Positions 9,508 to 18,312 are shown, numbered from the stretch's first letter. The stretch is DNA of 64,000 bases from Fictibacillus nanhaiensis (GCF_023715445.1 NZ_JAMBOD010000001.1:186001-250000); one strand, 5' to 3'. Numbers and translations: made by a program. The notes: generated from the letters alone by a model not told the origin.

Positions 9508-9786
9508 TTGAGTCCGGGGAATACAATAAAAAATGAACATAAGAAAAAAGCTTTAAATACAACACGGCCTAGACTTGCAAACCCATTAGAGATTTTAGAA
9601 CGAACTGGATTTCCAGTCGGCGGAGTACCTTCATTTGGATTTAAATCTGTTTTTTTAGTAGATCCAAAAGTAGCAGAACAGACATACATATTTACTGGGG
9701 GCGGATCACCACAATCTTTAATAAAAATAGCTGTTGAAGAGATGTTATATACAAATCGAGGACAAGTTGTGAGAATCAGAAAGTAA
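9508..9786 (+). pseudogene. C-terminal fragment of a YbaK/ProX-type Cys-tRNA(Pro) deacylase
   Basis: About 92 codons from a possible TTG encode ARPRLANPLEILERTGFPVG-like features: a conserved TGFPVGGVPSFGF turn and the terminal GGGSPQSLIKIAVEEML, both typical of the C-terminal half of YbaK/EbsC proteins (family about 155-165 residues). The first 60 or so residues, including the substrate lysine region, are missing, and the hydrolase gene ends 15 bases upstream. No ribosome binding site fits. It is most likely a truncated remnant. A short functional protein cannot be excluded. Confidence 0.7.
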
Positions 9787-9791
9787 TTTAT

Positions 9792-9830
9792 AAAAATCCC
9801 CCATGCAATATGTAAGCATGGGGGATTTTT
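9792..9830. terminator. Bidirectional terminator
   Basis: A 15-bp perfect inverted repeat (AAAAATCCCCCATGC / GCATGGGGGATTTTT) with a 9-base loop. Its ends are T-runs on both strands, which suits convergent transcription from the YbaK remnant side and the AbrB-family gene. Confidence 0.92.
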
Positions 9831-9852
9831 GAGTGTTTAATACTGTGAACTA

Positions 9853-10956
9853 TCACTTGTTTTTTAACTCTTTTTTCTTCATACTGATTCCCAATATTAA
9901 TTTTAATAGGGGGGGTACAGCAAAAAAGATAAATAGAATTCTAAATAATTGATACCCGGTAATCATGGAAACATCAGCATCTAACTCATGACCTATTATA
10001 CCCATTTGATCTGCACCACCAGGAGCAAGACTTAGAAAACTTGTTATTGAAGAAAAGTGAAACTGCCAAACAAGCACAAAGCTTAATCCAAGAGAAATAC
10101 AAACGAGCAGTATACTGCTGAATAAAGCAACAGGAATGATTCTGGCTTTATGTTTTATTTTTTCTGGTTTTAATAGTAAACCGATATATCCTCCGATCAT
10201 AAATTGAGAGATATCAAGAACAACAGAAGGTAGCGGAGGTCCTGGAATACCATAGATGTTTAGTATCGCTATACCTAGAATCGGTCCTAATAGATAGGCA
10301 GTTGGCAATTTTATCTTTTTTCCTATAAAAGCCACTAGGACGGAAAATATAGCAAATAAAATAATTTGAGGGAAAAAAGATTGTTGTGCAGTACTGCTGA
10401 TAATAAAAGGGGAATTTTCTAATCCAGCCCTGGAGAACAAGGGACTAAAAAGAAGAAATGGAACGAAAAAGATGATCATGATTACCCTGATAACTTGAAA
10501 AAAAGTAACAGTGGTAATATCAATACCCTTCGTTTCTTCAGCAAACGTAATAATTTGAGACAACCCACCAGGAATGCTGCTAGTCAAAGCAGTAGGAAAA
10601 TTAATTTTTGTAAGACGGGAAATGATAAAAGCCATTGCTGTACAGATCATTAAAAGGAGTATGGTCATAAATGCCATGGATGGCAGGTGTAATGTCATGG
10701 TTATAAGCGTATCTTTTGTAAAAGATAGCCCGATTGAATAACCGACAATAATTAATGCGGTATTTCTGATTGATATCGGCCAGTACAATTGAATCATTGT
10801 AAAATGAGAAGCAATTAATACTCCTGACATCGAACCTAATAACCAAGGAATGGGAACGTGGAAGATGGAAAAAATGCAACCTCCAATGAATGCGAAAAAA
10901 AGTGCAGCCGACATTTGAAGAATGCGATTATTTTGATGATCCTGCATAAATTTCAC
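9853..10956 (-). CDS. AbrB-family (COG3180) integral membrane protein, putative transporter
   Basis: The 367-residue, roughly 10-helix protein has the internal duplication of the AbrB membrane family. Both halves carry a proline/glycine signature, SIPGGLSQI (about 135) and SLAPGGADQMG (about 315), each followed by a helix. IPWLLGS near residue 35 is also typical. Databases often label this family a putative ammonia monooxygenase, but no such activity is evident; a transport role is more plausible. The GTG start is spaced from AGAAGG. It is not the DNA-binding AbrB regulator. A palindrome overlaps its promoter. Confidence 0.85.
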   Translation of the reverse strand: MKFMQDHQNNRILQMSAALFFAFIGGCIFSIFHVPIPWLLGSMSGVLIASHFTMIQLYWPISIRNTALIIVGYSIGLSFTKDTLITMTLHLPSMAFMTILLLMICTAMAFIISRLTKINFPTALTSSIPGGLSQIITFAEETKGIDITTVTFFQVIRVIMIIFFVPFLLFSPLFSRAGLENSPFIISSTAQQSFFPQIILFAIFSVLVAFIGKKIKLPTAYLLGPILGIAILNIYGIPGPPLPSVVLDISQFMIGGYIGLLLKPEKIKHKARIIPVALFSSILLVCISLGLSFVLVWQFHFSSITSFLSLAPGGADQMGIIGHELDADVSMITGYQLFRILFIFFAVPPLLKLILGISMKKKELKNK

Positions 10957-10998
10957 AACAAAACCTTCTTTTGTTACTATTTTTTTTAGGCTTGCTTA

Positions 10999-11019
10999 CT
11001 ATATTGTAGCACAATATAG
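10999..11019 (-). promoter_or_regulatory. Palindrome overlapping extended -10 promoter of the AbrB-family gene
   Basis: A perfect inverted repeat, CTATATTGT and ACAATATAG separated by three bases, lies 43 bases upstream of the start. Read on the minus strand it contains TGCTACAAT, an extended -10 element. A palindrome placed on a -10 is a typical repressor operator, but the regulator is unknown, and the repeat could also fold in RNA. Confidence 0.45.
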
Positions 11020-11043
11020 AACCAAACTGTTAGCTGAAAACCT

Positions 11044-11682
11044 TCAACTAGCTGCTTTCTTTTTCTCATAAAAAGATTCTATCATGTGATCAAGCATTCT
11101 CGAACACCAATGAAAGGACGCCTGGAAAATTGGACTTTGAATGAAAGTGTAAATAAAAGTAAATAAGAAAACAGGTCCTCCAATTAATAAACCTATTAAC
11201 AACACAAAGCATTCCATTATAATTCTGACTTTGCTGATAGAAATTCCCGTTTTTTCAGAAATGGACAGCATAAATCCATCCCTTGGTCCTGCACCTATTC
11301 CAGCTGCAGAATACATTCCACCACCAATACCCATCAAAACGATTCCCATAAATAACAGGAACACATCAAATGGAAGGCCTGAAGAACTCGGCAGCAATTG
11401 AAAGAATAAAAAAATATCCACCAGCACTCCAACTAAAACAGCATTCAAAAAAGTACCTATGTTTATGTATTTCTTATTTATATTTATTGTTACAGATATT
11501 AAAACGAATCCTACGATAATGTTCCAAGTTCCAATCGTAAAATTGAACTTTTCATGTAATCCAATATTTAAAACATCCCATGGGCTAACGCCTAAATCCT
11601 TTACCTGGATAGCCATAGCAATTCCATAACTGAAAATGCATAAACCCATTACAAAAAAGAAAATCTTAAGTCCATATCGCAT
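11044..11682 (-). CDS. yczE: YczE/YyaS/YitT-family membrane protein
   Basis: The 212-residue membrane protein has about five helices. It carries the family marks LGVSPWDVLNIGL in the first loop (about 30) and GIGAGPRDGFML in the middle (about 130). YczE of B. subtilis is linked to surfactin synthesis in some strains, but the biochemical role is unknown. It is probably an independent unit; the gap to the next gene on the same strand (87 bases) holds a separate promoter-like palindrome. Confidence 0.85.
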   Translation of the reverse strand: MRYGLKIFFFVMGLCIFSYGIAMAIQVKDLGVSPWDVLNIGLHEKFNFTIGTWNIIVGFVLISVTININKKYINIGTFLNAVLVGVLVDIFLFFQLLPSSSGLPFDVFLLFMGIVLMGIGGGMYSAAGIGAGPRDGFMLSISEKTGISISKVRIIMECFVLLIGLLIGGPVFLFTFIYTFIQSPIFQASFHWCSRMLDHMIESFYEKKKAAS

Positions 11683-11841
11683 GTATTTCCCTCTTTTCCA
11701 GAATTAAGCCTATGAATTAATTAGACTATAAAGGAAAGAAATGAAAAAAGAAACTTTGAAGATTCATATTATTTTTAGGAGAAGGATTTTATTCTTTTTG
11801 TCGAATGTAAAGAGAGAAAATAAAAGATAAGAGGGGTATGT

Positions 11842-12285
11842 ATGGTATCAATAGTTGAAGCAAAAGAACTGTATCTTGATCCATTAACTAAAATGGGTAT
11901 AGACTTATGGCCCAAAAATGATTTTAACGAGTTAAAAAGGGAGTTTTCAGAACTTATATATTCAGCCAAAAATAAGTTATTCCTTTACTTAGTACACGAT
12001 GAACCAAAAGCCTTTATCCATATTTCAATCAGAAGCGATTATGTTGAAGGTGCAGAATCAAGTCCAACAGGCTTTGTGGAAGGTATATATGTTTCTCCCG
12101 ATTTTAGAAGGATGGGTATTTCACAAAAACTACTAAAAGAAGGCGAAAGGTGGCTTAAAGAAAAAGGGTGCACTCAAATTGGCTCCGACATTGAACTAGA
12201 CAATGACTCTAGTTATTATTTCCACACTTCTGTAGGATTTAAAGAAGCCAACCGTTTAATCGCTTTTATTAAAGACATAAATTAA
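11842..12285 (+). CDS. GNAT acetyltransferase resembling aminoglycoside 6'-N-acetyltransferase
   Basis: The 147-residue protein follows the AAC(6')-I pattern along its length: an N-terminal LWPKNDFNELKREF segment, RSDYVEGAESSPTGFVEGIYV in the core, the acetyl-CoA loop RRMGISQKLL, then WLKEKGCTQIGSDIELDN and a C-terminal HTSVGFKEANRLIAFIK. Known enzymes acetylate the 6'-amino group of aminoglycosides using acetyl-CoA. It could give low-level aminoglycoside tolerance or serve another amine substrate. The start follows AGAGGGG. No transposon borders it, so it looks like a resident gene. It overlaps the convergent gene by four bases. Confidence 0.8.
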   Translation: MVSIVEAKELYLDPLTKMGIDLWPKNDFNELKREFSELIYSAKNKLFLYLVHDEPKAFIHISIRSDYVEGAESSPTGFVEGIYVSPDFRRMGISQKLLKEGERWLKEKGCTQIGSDIELDNDSSYYFHTSVGFKEANRLIAFIKDIN

Positions 12286-12548
12286 AAAAGCCATAATAGA
12301 CCTGGCAGCCACATCGAAAGAAACACAATGAACAGCCCCAGAAAAAGTAGGAGTAAACGATTTTGCCAGCTTTTATTTGTTTTAGATGGATAAAGCAGTT
12401 TCCATGTTCCCAAAAAGATTAGAACGAAGCCGCTTAAAAACATAATCACCGAAATTGTTCCGCTTGTCTTTAATAAATGGTTACTGAATATCAACGCTGC
12501 CACAGCAAATAAAAGAATGATAACCTTTGGATTAAAATGCTGTTTCAT
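12282..12548 (-). CDS. Small membrane protein of unknown function
   Basis: Eighty-eight residues with three hydrophobic segments (about 9-25, 34-52 and 66-86) separated by short basic loops. The start at 12548 is chosen because GGAGGAAC lies just upstream; the longer open frame starting at 12623 has no such site. I do not recognise the family. It ends convergently on the acetyltransferase gene with a 4-base overlap. Confidence 0.65.
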   Translation of the reverse strand: MKQHFNPKVIILLFAVAALIFSNHLLKTSGTISVIMFLSGFVLIFLGTWKLLYPSKTNKSWQNRLLLLFLGLFIVFLSMWLPGLLWLF

Positions 12549-12826
12549 ATAGGTTCCTCCAAAAAGGCATGGGATCGTAAATCTCATGCAGATTTTTATA
12601 AAACTATATTCTTTATCATACAATTTTAATTGTATTAAATATGAAAAAAAGTGTGCAAATACCTAGTAAAACCAAATAAAAGCTAAGTAAAGGAAATCAT
12701 TCATGTTCTTGAAGTACTTTTAATAAAATGATTTAGAGACCAATTTTCAATAAATAAATCAAGCTGATCATGGATACCGTTTATTCGTACAAACACCTAA
12801 GAAAAAATCCTTGAGGGGGGATCCAG

Positions 12827-13813
12827 TTGGCTGAACTACGTTACAATCCGCTTTTGGATAGCTGGGTAATGGTATCCGCAAAAAGACAATTCAGGCCTTA
12901 TTTACCTAAAGATGATTGTCCTTTCTGTCCAGGATCAGGGAAAGTACCCGATCAATATGATGTTCATGTTTTCCACAATGATTATCCTGTGCTTAGAGCT
13001 GAACCTCCGGAACCAGAAGAGGTAGGTGGAGGCTTGTATAAAACAAGAGAAGCTTTAGGCAGGTGTGAGGTCATTCTGTACGCTCCAGATCATCATGCTA
13101 CAATTCCTGACCTTACAAGAACACAAATGAAACGAGTGATAGATCTTTGGACAAAAACGTTTGATAAACTAGATAAAGATCTGAATCACAAATATGTAAT
13201 GATTTTTGAGAACAGAGGGGAAGAAGTCGGTGTTACAATTACTCATCCTCATGGGCAGATTTATGCTTATCCTTTTATTCCTCAAAAAGTAAGGGTTGAA
13301 TTAGATAACTGTAAAAGTTATTTTCTAAAAACAGGACGAAATATGTTTGATGACATGATTAATGAAGAGAAACGATTTGGTCAAAGGGTAATATTAGAAA
13401 ATGATTATTTTATTGCATTTATTCCGTTTTTTACTGATACTCCTTTTGGTCTATTTGTAGTAAGTAAAGAGAATAAAACGGCTTTAACTGATTTTACCGA
13501 AGAAGAGAAAACAGCTTTAGGTGATATTCTCCAAGAAGTAATCGGAGGTATGGATCATTTATTTAACAGGACATTCCCATATATGATGGGTATTCATGGC
13601 AGGCCAAGCAACTCTGAAAATGTTGAAAGCTTTTATCGTTTTCACATTGAGTTTTATTCTCCATTACAATCGAAGGAAAAGTTAAAGTTGAATGCAGCTT
13701 CTGAAACGGCTGGCTGGGCAGTAGCTATACCGACTAGAGCAGAGGACAATGCTTTACTTTTAAGGCAAGCCATTCAGGCTTTTTGGAATAACGGCGGAAT
13801 AAAAAATGAATAA
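12827..13813 (+). CDS. galT: Galactose-1-phosphate uridylyltransferase (HIT-like)
   Basis: The 328-residue protein transfers UMP between UDP-glucose and galactose-1-phosphate. CPFCPG (about 29) supplies zinc-ligand cysteines, ENRGEEVGVTITHPHGQIYAYPF contains the catalytic His-Pro-His (about 148), and the C-terminal half has the second HIT-like domain with FHIEFYSP. The TTG start lies behind GAGGGGGG. No galK or galE is adjacent. Upstream, a 203-base gap shows no gene. It precedes a cluster for lipid-linked sugar transfer, so it might supply UDP-galactose, but they are separated by 119 bases. Confidence 0.92.
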   Translation: MAELRYNPLLDSWVMVSAKRQFRPYLPKDDCPFCPGSGKVPDQYDVHVFHNDYPVLRAEPPEPEEVGGGLYKTREALGRCEVILYAPDHHATIPDLTRTQMKRVIDLWTKTFDKLDKDLNHKYVMIFENRGEEVGVTITHPHGQIYAYPFIPQKVRVELDNCKSYFLKTGRNMFDDMINEEKRFGQRVILENDYFIAFIPFFTDTPFGLFVVSKENKTALTDFTEEEKTALGDILQEVIGGMDHLFNRTFPYMMGIHGRPSNSENVESFYRFHIEFYSPLQSKEKLKLNAASETAGWAVAIPTRAEDNALLLRQAIQAFWNNGGIKNE

Positions 13814-13932
13814 CCCTTAATTTTCCAGGCACTTTTAAAGTGTCTTTTTTTATTGGCCATGTAAAGGGTATACATTAATTTTTTTATGTTAACCCTTATT
13901 AACGACTCTATTTGAATGATGGGGTGTTCGTA

Positions 13933-15612
13933 TTGTCTTTTAAAAGTTTTGCTGTTAGTGAACAAAAACTGATATATATTGCATTCTTAATTATCCTTCT
14001 ATATTTATCTCCTTTGTTTATTTTTGGGGAAAACGCACATATCCGGGTTCATGATAACCTGGACTCGAATCTCGCTTGGTATAAAGTTCTTAAAGAAAGC
14101 GGACAATTGTTTGGCGGGGTGAACTCTACCATTCCTCAGATAATTAACGGACTTCCCAGGAACGCACTTGGAACAGAATTTAGCGGTATTGTCTGGCTTC
14201 ACTCTATTTTTCCTACAATGACTGCTTATGCGTTAAGCCAGACTATAACACGGCTTTTTGCATTTTTAGGTATGTATTTGTTGTTAAAAAAACATTTCTT
14301 AAGCGACAAAAAATATGTTCTGATTACCATTGGAACTGCGCTCGCATTTGCACTGACCCCTTTTTGGCCATCAGGGATGCTCAGCACTCTTGGGATGCCT
14401 TTAGCATTATGGGCATTCTTGAATATTCGGAAAGGCGAAAGAGGTTGGAAGAATTATCTTGTTCTTGCTCTGTTGCCACTTTACTCAAGTTTTGTTTTAG
14501 GTTTTTTCTTCTTTTTATTTGCAATAGGTGTTTTTTGGCTTACAGATGTTATTCGAGGTAAAGGATGGAATTGGCGTTTCTTTCTTTCAATCGCAATTAT
14601 GACATCTATATTTCTTATCGTTGAATATCGTTTAGTCTATTCATTTATCTTTGACGAAGAACCAAATACAAGAGATGAATATTTTCACGCAAGACTGCCA
14701 TTCTGGTGGGTAACCAGGCTTACATTTAAAAACTTTGTCCTCGGCCATACTCATGTCATGACTGTACATGGTTTGTTTATTCTGCTGGTTACCATTCTTG
14801 CTTTAATCGTAGTCATTTGTAAAAGACTTTGGAAGCAGGAGAAAGTATTTGTTTTTTTATTTGCGCTTAATTTCGGTTTATCCGCTTGGTATGCATTTTG
14901 GTTTTATAAAGGCTGGCTTCCATTAACTGAAAGATTTCATTTTATGGATACCTTTAATTTTGCGAGATTTCACTTCTTACGTCCTTTAGTGATTTATATG
15001 GGCTTTGCTTTGGGTCTTAAAATTATCTGGGACGATAATAAAACACTAAAAAATACCGTTCCATACTTTCTACTCAGCCAAATTATATTGTTGTTTTTGT
15101 TTAATGACGAGATTATCTATCGGAAAAAGCCAACAGTGAAAGAATTCTATGCTGAAGAACTTTTTGAGAATATAAAACAACATATTGATCGTCCCTTAAG
15201 CAGCTATCGGGTTGCAAGCATTGGGATACATCCCGCTATCGCCCAATATAATGGATTTTACACGCTAGATACTTACAATAATTTCTATCCATTAACATAC
15301 AAATACGCCTTTCGGGAAATAATGGATAAAGAATTAGCAAAGAACAAACGGCTGCGCACCTACTATGATGAGTGGGGAGGACGCTGTTATATTTTTACAG
15401 ACCAGCTAGGCAAGCATTATATGTTTAAAAAGAATTCCAAGAAAACGTTAAATAATCTGGAGTTAAATATGGAACCATTTAAACAGCTTGGCGGAGAATA
15501 TATTTTTTCGGCTCTGCCTATAGAAAATGCATCTGAAATAAAATTGCAGTTAGAAAACGTTTTTGAATCCGGTACATCCGCATGGAAAATCTATTTATAC
15601 AAAGCAATGTAA
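13933..15612 (+). CDS. DUF6044-type polytopic membrane protein (YkoS-like)
   Basis: The 559-residue protein has about 10-12 hydrophobic helices in the first 400 residues and a soluble C-terminal domain. An early loop HIRVHDNLDSNLAWYK contains acidic and aromatic residues as in membrane glycosyltransferases of the GT-C type. Length and partner genes match B. subtilis YkoS, next to the glycosyltransferase YkoT. The TTG at 13933 is preferred because GGGGTG is spaced correctly; an in-frame TTG at 13912 is poorer. A role in moving sugars from a lipid carrier to the cell surface is inferred. Confidence 0.75.
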   Translation: MSFKSFAVSEQKLIYIAFLIILLYLSPLFIFGENAHIRVHDNLDSNLAWYKVLKESGQLFGGVNSTIPQIINGLPRNALGTEFSGIVWLHSIFPTMTAYALSQTITRLFAFLGMYLLLKKHFLSDKKYVLITIGTALAFALTPFWPSGMLSTLGMPLALWAFLNIRKGERGWKNYLVLALLPLYSSFVLGFFFFLFAIGVFWLTDVIRGKGWNWRFFLSIAIMTSIFLIVEYRLVYSFIFDEEPNTRDEYFHARLPFWWVTRLTFKNFVLGHTHVMTVHGLFILLVTILALIVVICKRLWKQEKVFVFLFALNFGLSAWYAFWFYKGWLPLTERFHFMDTFNFARFHFLRPLVIYMGFALGLKIIWDDNKTLKNTVPYFLLSQIILLFLFNDEIIYRKKPTVKEFYAEELFENIKQHIDRPLSSYRVASIGIHPAIAQYNGFYTLDTYNNFYPLTYKYAFREIMDKELAKNKRLRTYYDEWGGRCYIFTDQLGKHYMFKKNSKKTLNNLELNMEPFKQLGGEYIFSALPIENASEIKLQLENVFESGTSAWKIYLYKAM

Positions 15613-15631
15613 ACAGCCAGGAGGTACTTAC

Positions 15632-16669
15632 ATGAAACAGCCCGTTTTAACAATTGTTGTTCCGTGCTACAACGAAGAAGAAGTATTGCCAATTACGATC
15701 GATACATTGCATGTTCTGCTGAAAAGAATGATATCAGAAGAACTTATTTCGGATGAAAGCAAGCTATTATTTGTTGATGATGGCAGCAGGGATCAAACAT
15801 GGACCATTATTCATAAAGAAAGTTTAAGAAATGAAAATGTAAGAGGTTTAAAGCTTTCTGGCAATGTCGGTCATCAAAACGCTTTGCTTGCCGGACTATT
15901 TTCAGCAAAAGAAACTTCTGACTGTGTTTTATCGATTGATGCTGATCTACAAGATGATATTACTGTAATACCTCAATTTATTGAACAGTTCAATAAAGGC
16001 TGTGACATTGTCTATGGCGTTAGAAAAAAAAGGGACTGCGATACATTTTTTAAACGGAATACAGCGGAATACTATTATAAGTTCATGAACAAAATGGGCG
16101 TAAATCTGGTTTATAATCATGCAGATTTTCGTTTGATGAGTAAGAGGGCTTTAATGGAGTTGGAAAAGTTTGATGAAGTGAATATGTTTTTAAGAGGGAT
16201 CGTTCCTCTTATCGGATTTAAAACATCCTCTGTCTTTTATGACCGGAAGGAAAGATTAGCTGGAGAAACAAAGTACCCGCTTAAAAAGATGCTGTATTTT
16301 GCCTTTGACGGCATCACTTCTTTTTCTGTAACTCCTATCCGTTTTGTGCTCCTGACAGGGCTGATTTCTTTTTTTGTAAGCTTATTGTTTGGTGTGTATT
16401 TTTTAGCCTTAAAGTTTATCGGAAATACCGAGACTGGGTGGACATCACTTATTACATCCATTTGGCTAATCGGAGGACTTCAGCTTATTGGCATCGGTTT
16501 AATTGGTGAATATATCGGAAAAATCTACAAAGAATCCAAGCGGCGTCCTAAATACATCGTTGAAACAGACTCGAATAATTTTCCAAAAACTCTTCAATTA
16601 AAAAATACGCAGAGAGCAAAAGATGAATCATATAATCTCAACCTTCGAAAACTTCCTGAAACCAACTAA
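15632..16669 (+). CDS. Polyprenyl-phosphate glycosyltransferase, GT2 (YkoT/GtrB-like)
   Basis: The 345-residue protein has a GT-A domain with PCYNEEEVLP (about 12), FVDDGSRDQTW and the metal-binding SIDADLQDD (about 105), then two C-terminal membrane helices (about 235-260 and 275-300). This DPM1/GtrB architecture loads a sugar onto undecaprenyl phosphate on the inner membrane face. The start follows CAGGAGGT, after an in-frame extension without a ribosome site. It lies 19 bases after the YkoS-like gene and overlaps the gtrA gene by 47 bases, pointing to one operon. Confidence 0.9.
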   Translation: MKQPVLTIVVPCYNEEEVLPITIDTLHVLLKRMISEELISDESKLLFVDDGSRDQTWTIIHKESLRNENVRGLKLSGNVGHQNALLAGLFSAKETSDCVLSIDADLQDDITVIPQFIEQFNKGCDIVYGVRKKRDCDTFFKRNTAEYYYKFMNKMGVNLVYNHADFRLMSKRALMELEKFDEVNMFLRGIVPLIGFKTSSVFYDRKERLAGETKYPLKKMLYFAFDGITSFSVTPIRFVLLTGLISFFVSLLFGVYFLALKFIGNTETGWTSLITSIWLIGGLQLIGIGLIGEYIGKIYKESKRRPKYIVETDSNNFPKTLQLKNTQRAKDESYNLNLRKLPETN

Positions 16670-17057
16670 TCCTTTTTTCAAATTCATTATAGTTGGAGTC
16701 ATCAATACGTGTATTGGGCTTTCAGTCATTTTTATACTAATGAACGGATTTCATACAGGCTATTGGCCAGCAACATTTATAGGCAATGTGGTAGGTGCTG
16801 CAGTTAGTTATATTTTGAATCGGAATTTCACATTTCAAAGTAAGGCTTCGGTCGGAGGCAGCAGTATCCGCTTTTTATCAGTTATTCTGATTTCTTATAT
16901 GGGAGCTTATAGCCTAAGTGATCAAATCATAACCGCTGCATTTCATCATATAAGTCTTGAAGTTCTTACTAATAAAGAAGTATCTGTACTATTAGGTTCT
17001 TGTTTATATACGGCAGCTAATTATACAGGGCAAAAATATTTTGTTTTTAAACGTTGA
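16623..17057 (+). CDS. GtrA-family membrane protein (lipid-linked sugar flippase)
   Basis: The 144-residue, four-helix protein has the GtrA hallmarks FFKFIIVGVINTCIGL at the N-terminus, YILNRNFTF after helix two and TGQKYFVFKR at the end. GtrA proteins are thought to flip undecaprenyl-phosphate sugars across the membrane, and the partner GtrB-like enzyme is directly upstream. The start overlaps the upstream gene and has only a weak GAGAG site, so translation may be coupled. Confidence 0.87.
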   Translation: MNHIISTFENFLKPTNPFFKFIIVGVINTCIGLSVIFILMNGFHTGYWPATFIGNVVGAAVSYILNRNFTFQSKASVGGSSIRFLSVILISYMGAYSLSDQIITAAFHHISLEVLTNKEVSVLLGSCLYTAANYTGQKYFVFKR

Positions 17058-17069
17058 GGTGACCATACT

Positions 17070-17645
17070 ATGAAACGAAAGTTCCTTCTGATTTTAAGTA
17101 TCGCATATACCGTTTTTATGGCTTACCTTTGTTTTTATTATTTCACAAAAGGCGAAACACATAGTTATCAGGTAGCTTTCGGTGGAATCTTTTGTGGACT
17201 CGTGCCATTATGTTTAATTCTTTTTACAAAGATCAAATTTAATATGCCAATTATGCTTTCTTATTTTGCTTTTCTTTTAGCCTCACAGTATTTAGGTTCG
17301 ATCTTAGGTTTTTATCACCTTGGCTGGTGGGATACCTTTTTACATCTTTTAAGCGGAGCTTTATTGGCGTTTGTGGGAATCGCTCTTTTTGAACGTATGA
17401 CGCATCAGCATGCAAGAAGGGATATTTCATACTGGCTTGTATTTCTTTTCGTTCTCTCGTTTTCGGTTTTTGGAGGAGTGGTCTGGGAAATCTATGAGTT
17501 CAGTATGGATCAATTCTTATCCATGACGTTACAGGGCGGAGGCAATTTTGATACGATGATCGATTTGATCGCAGATACGGCGGGAGGAATGCTAATTGCC
17601 ATTATAGCTTCAGTAAAAACTAAAAAAAGGTTTAAAATGTCCTAA
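17070..17645 (+). CDS. Membrane protein of unknown function, DUF2238-like
   Basis: The 191-residue protein has about five to six helices. The middle reads GWWDTFLHLLSGALLAF, and later GGVVWEIYEFSMDQFL and DTMIDLIADTAGG, a pattern of charged residues within helices that resembles DUF2238/YjdF proteins. It starts 12 bases after gtrA behind GAGGTGACC and ends at a terminator, so it is probably the last gene of the sugar-transfer operon. Its function is unknown. Confidence 0.72.
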   Translation: MKRKFLLILSIAYTVFMAYLCFYYFTKGETHSYQVAFGGIFCGLVPLCLILFTKIKFNMPIMLSYFAFLLASQYLGSILGFYHLGWWDTFLHLLSGALLAFVGIALFERMTHQHARRDISYWLVFLFVLSFSVFGGVVWEIYEFSMDQFLSMTLQGGGNFDTMIDLIADTAGGMLIAIIASVKTKKRFKMS

Positions 17646-17663
17646 TTACAAATCTGTTTTGGT

Positions 17664-17694
17664 AAACCATTGTAGAAATTACAATGGTTTTTTT
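17664..17694 (+). terminator. Terminator of the ykoS-like/ykoT-like/gtrA operon
   Basis: A 10-bp stem (AAACCATTGT / ACAATGGTTT) with a 7-base loop is followed by TTTTTT. It lies immediately before the insertion sequence. Confidence 0.9.
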
Positions 17695-17762
17695 ATTTAT
17701 AAAATTGAAAACCCTAGGCTCGGCCTAGGGTTCCAAAAAGCTTACAGCGAGGTATTAAAAAA

Positions 17763-17829
17763 AACTCTTCCGAGATGCTAAAATAATTTTGGTTCGCCAA
17801 CCAATATTCCAGCATCGGAGGAGTTTTCA
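17763..17829 (+). promoter_or_regulatory. 5' UTR hairpin masking the tnpA ribosome binding site
   Basis: AACTCTTCCGAGATGCT (17763-17779) can pair with AGCATCGGAGGAGTT (17811-17825) through 6 and 9 base pairs with a two-base bulge and one wobble. The 3' arm contains the Shine-Dalgarno GGAGGAG of tnpA. IS200 of enterobacteria is known to hold its transposase silent by the same kind of structure. Confidence 0.75.
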
Positions 17830-18312
17830 TTGTCAAAAGACATAAATAGTTTAGCACACACAAAATGGAATTGTAAGTATCACATCGTATTCGCACCAAA
17901 GTATAGAAGGCAAGTGATATATGGAAAGATCAAGAAAGACATAGGAGAAATTTTACGGACACTGTGTGAGAGAAAAGGTGTAGAAATCATTGAAGCAACA
18001 GCTTGTCGGGATCATGTACATATGTTAGTCAGCATTCCACCGAAACTAAGTGTGTCTGCATTCGTAGGATATCTAAAAGGAAAAAGTAGTTTAATGATAT
18101 TTGATCGTCATGCCAACCTAAAATATCGATATGGGAACCGAAAATTTTGGTGTACCGGTTTTTATGTAGATACAGTAGGCAGAAACAAAAAAGTGATAGA
18201 AGAATATATTCGAAATCAAATTCAAGATGATGTAGTCGCAGAACAAATAAGCATGATGGAATATATTGATCCATTCACAGGCGAAGAGGTAAAGAAAAAA
18301 CAACGGAAGTAA
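17830..18312 (+). CDS. tnpA: IS200/IS605-family transposase, Y1 HUH type
   Basis: The 160-residue TnpA has the HUH metal motif in DHVHMLVSIPP (about residue 62) and the nucleophile tyrosine expected in EEYIRNQIQ (about 128). Other typical pieces are KYHIVFAPKYRR at the N-terminus and YLKGKSS in the middle. It cuts and rejoins single-stranded DNA at the element's hairpin ends. The gene starts with TTG behind GGAGGAG, inside the masking hairpin. It appears intact and could be active. Confidence 0.95.
   Translation: MSKDINSLAHTKWNCKYHIVFAPKYRRQVIYGKIKKDIGEILRTLCERKGVEIIEATACRDHVHMLVSIPPKLSVSAFVGYLKGKSSLMIFDRHANLKYRYGNRKFWCTGFYVDTVGRNKKVIEEYIRNQIQDDVVAEQISMMEYIDPFTGEEVKKKQRK

Noticed and set aside
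9853-10956. Ammonia monooxygenase
   Set aside because: This is an old database label for the AbrB membrane family; no copper-enzyme subunit features are present.
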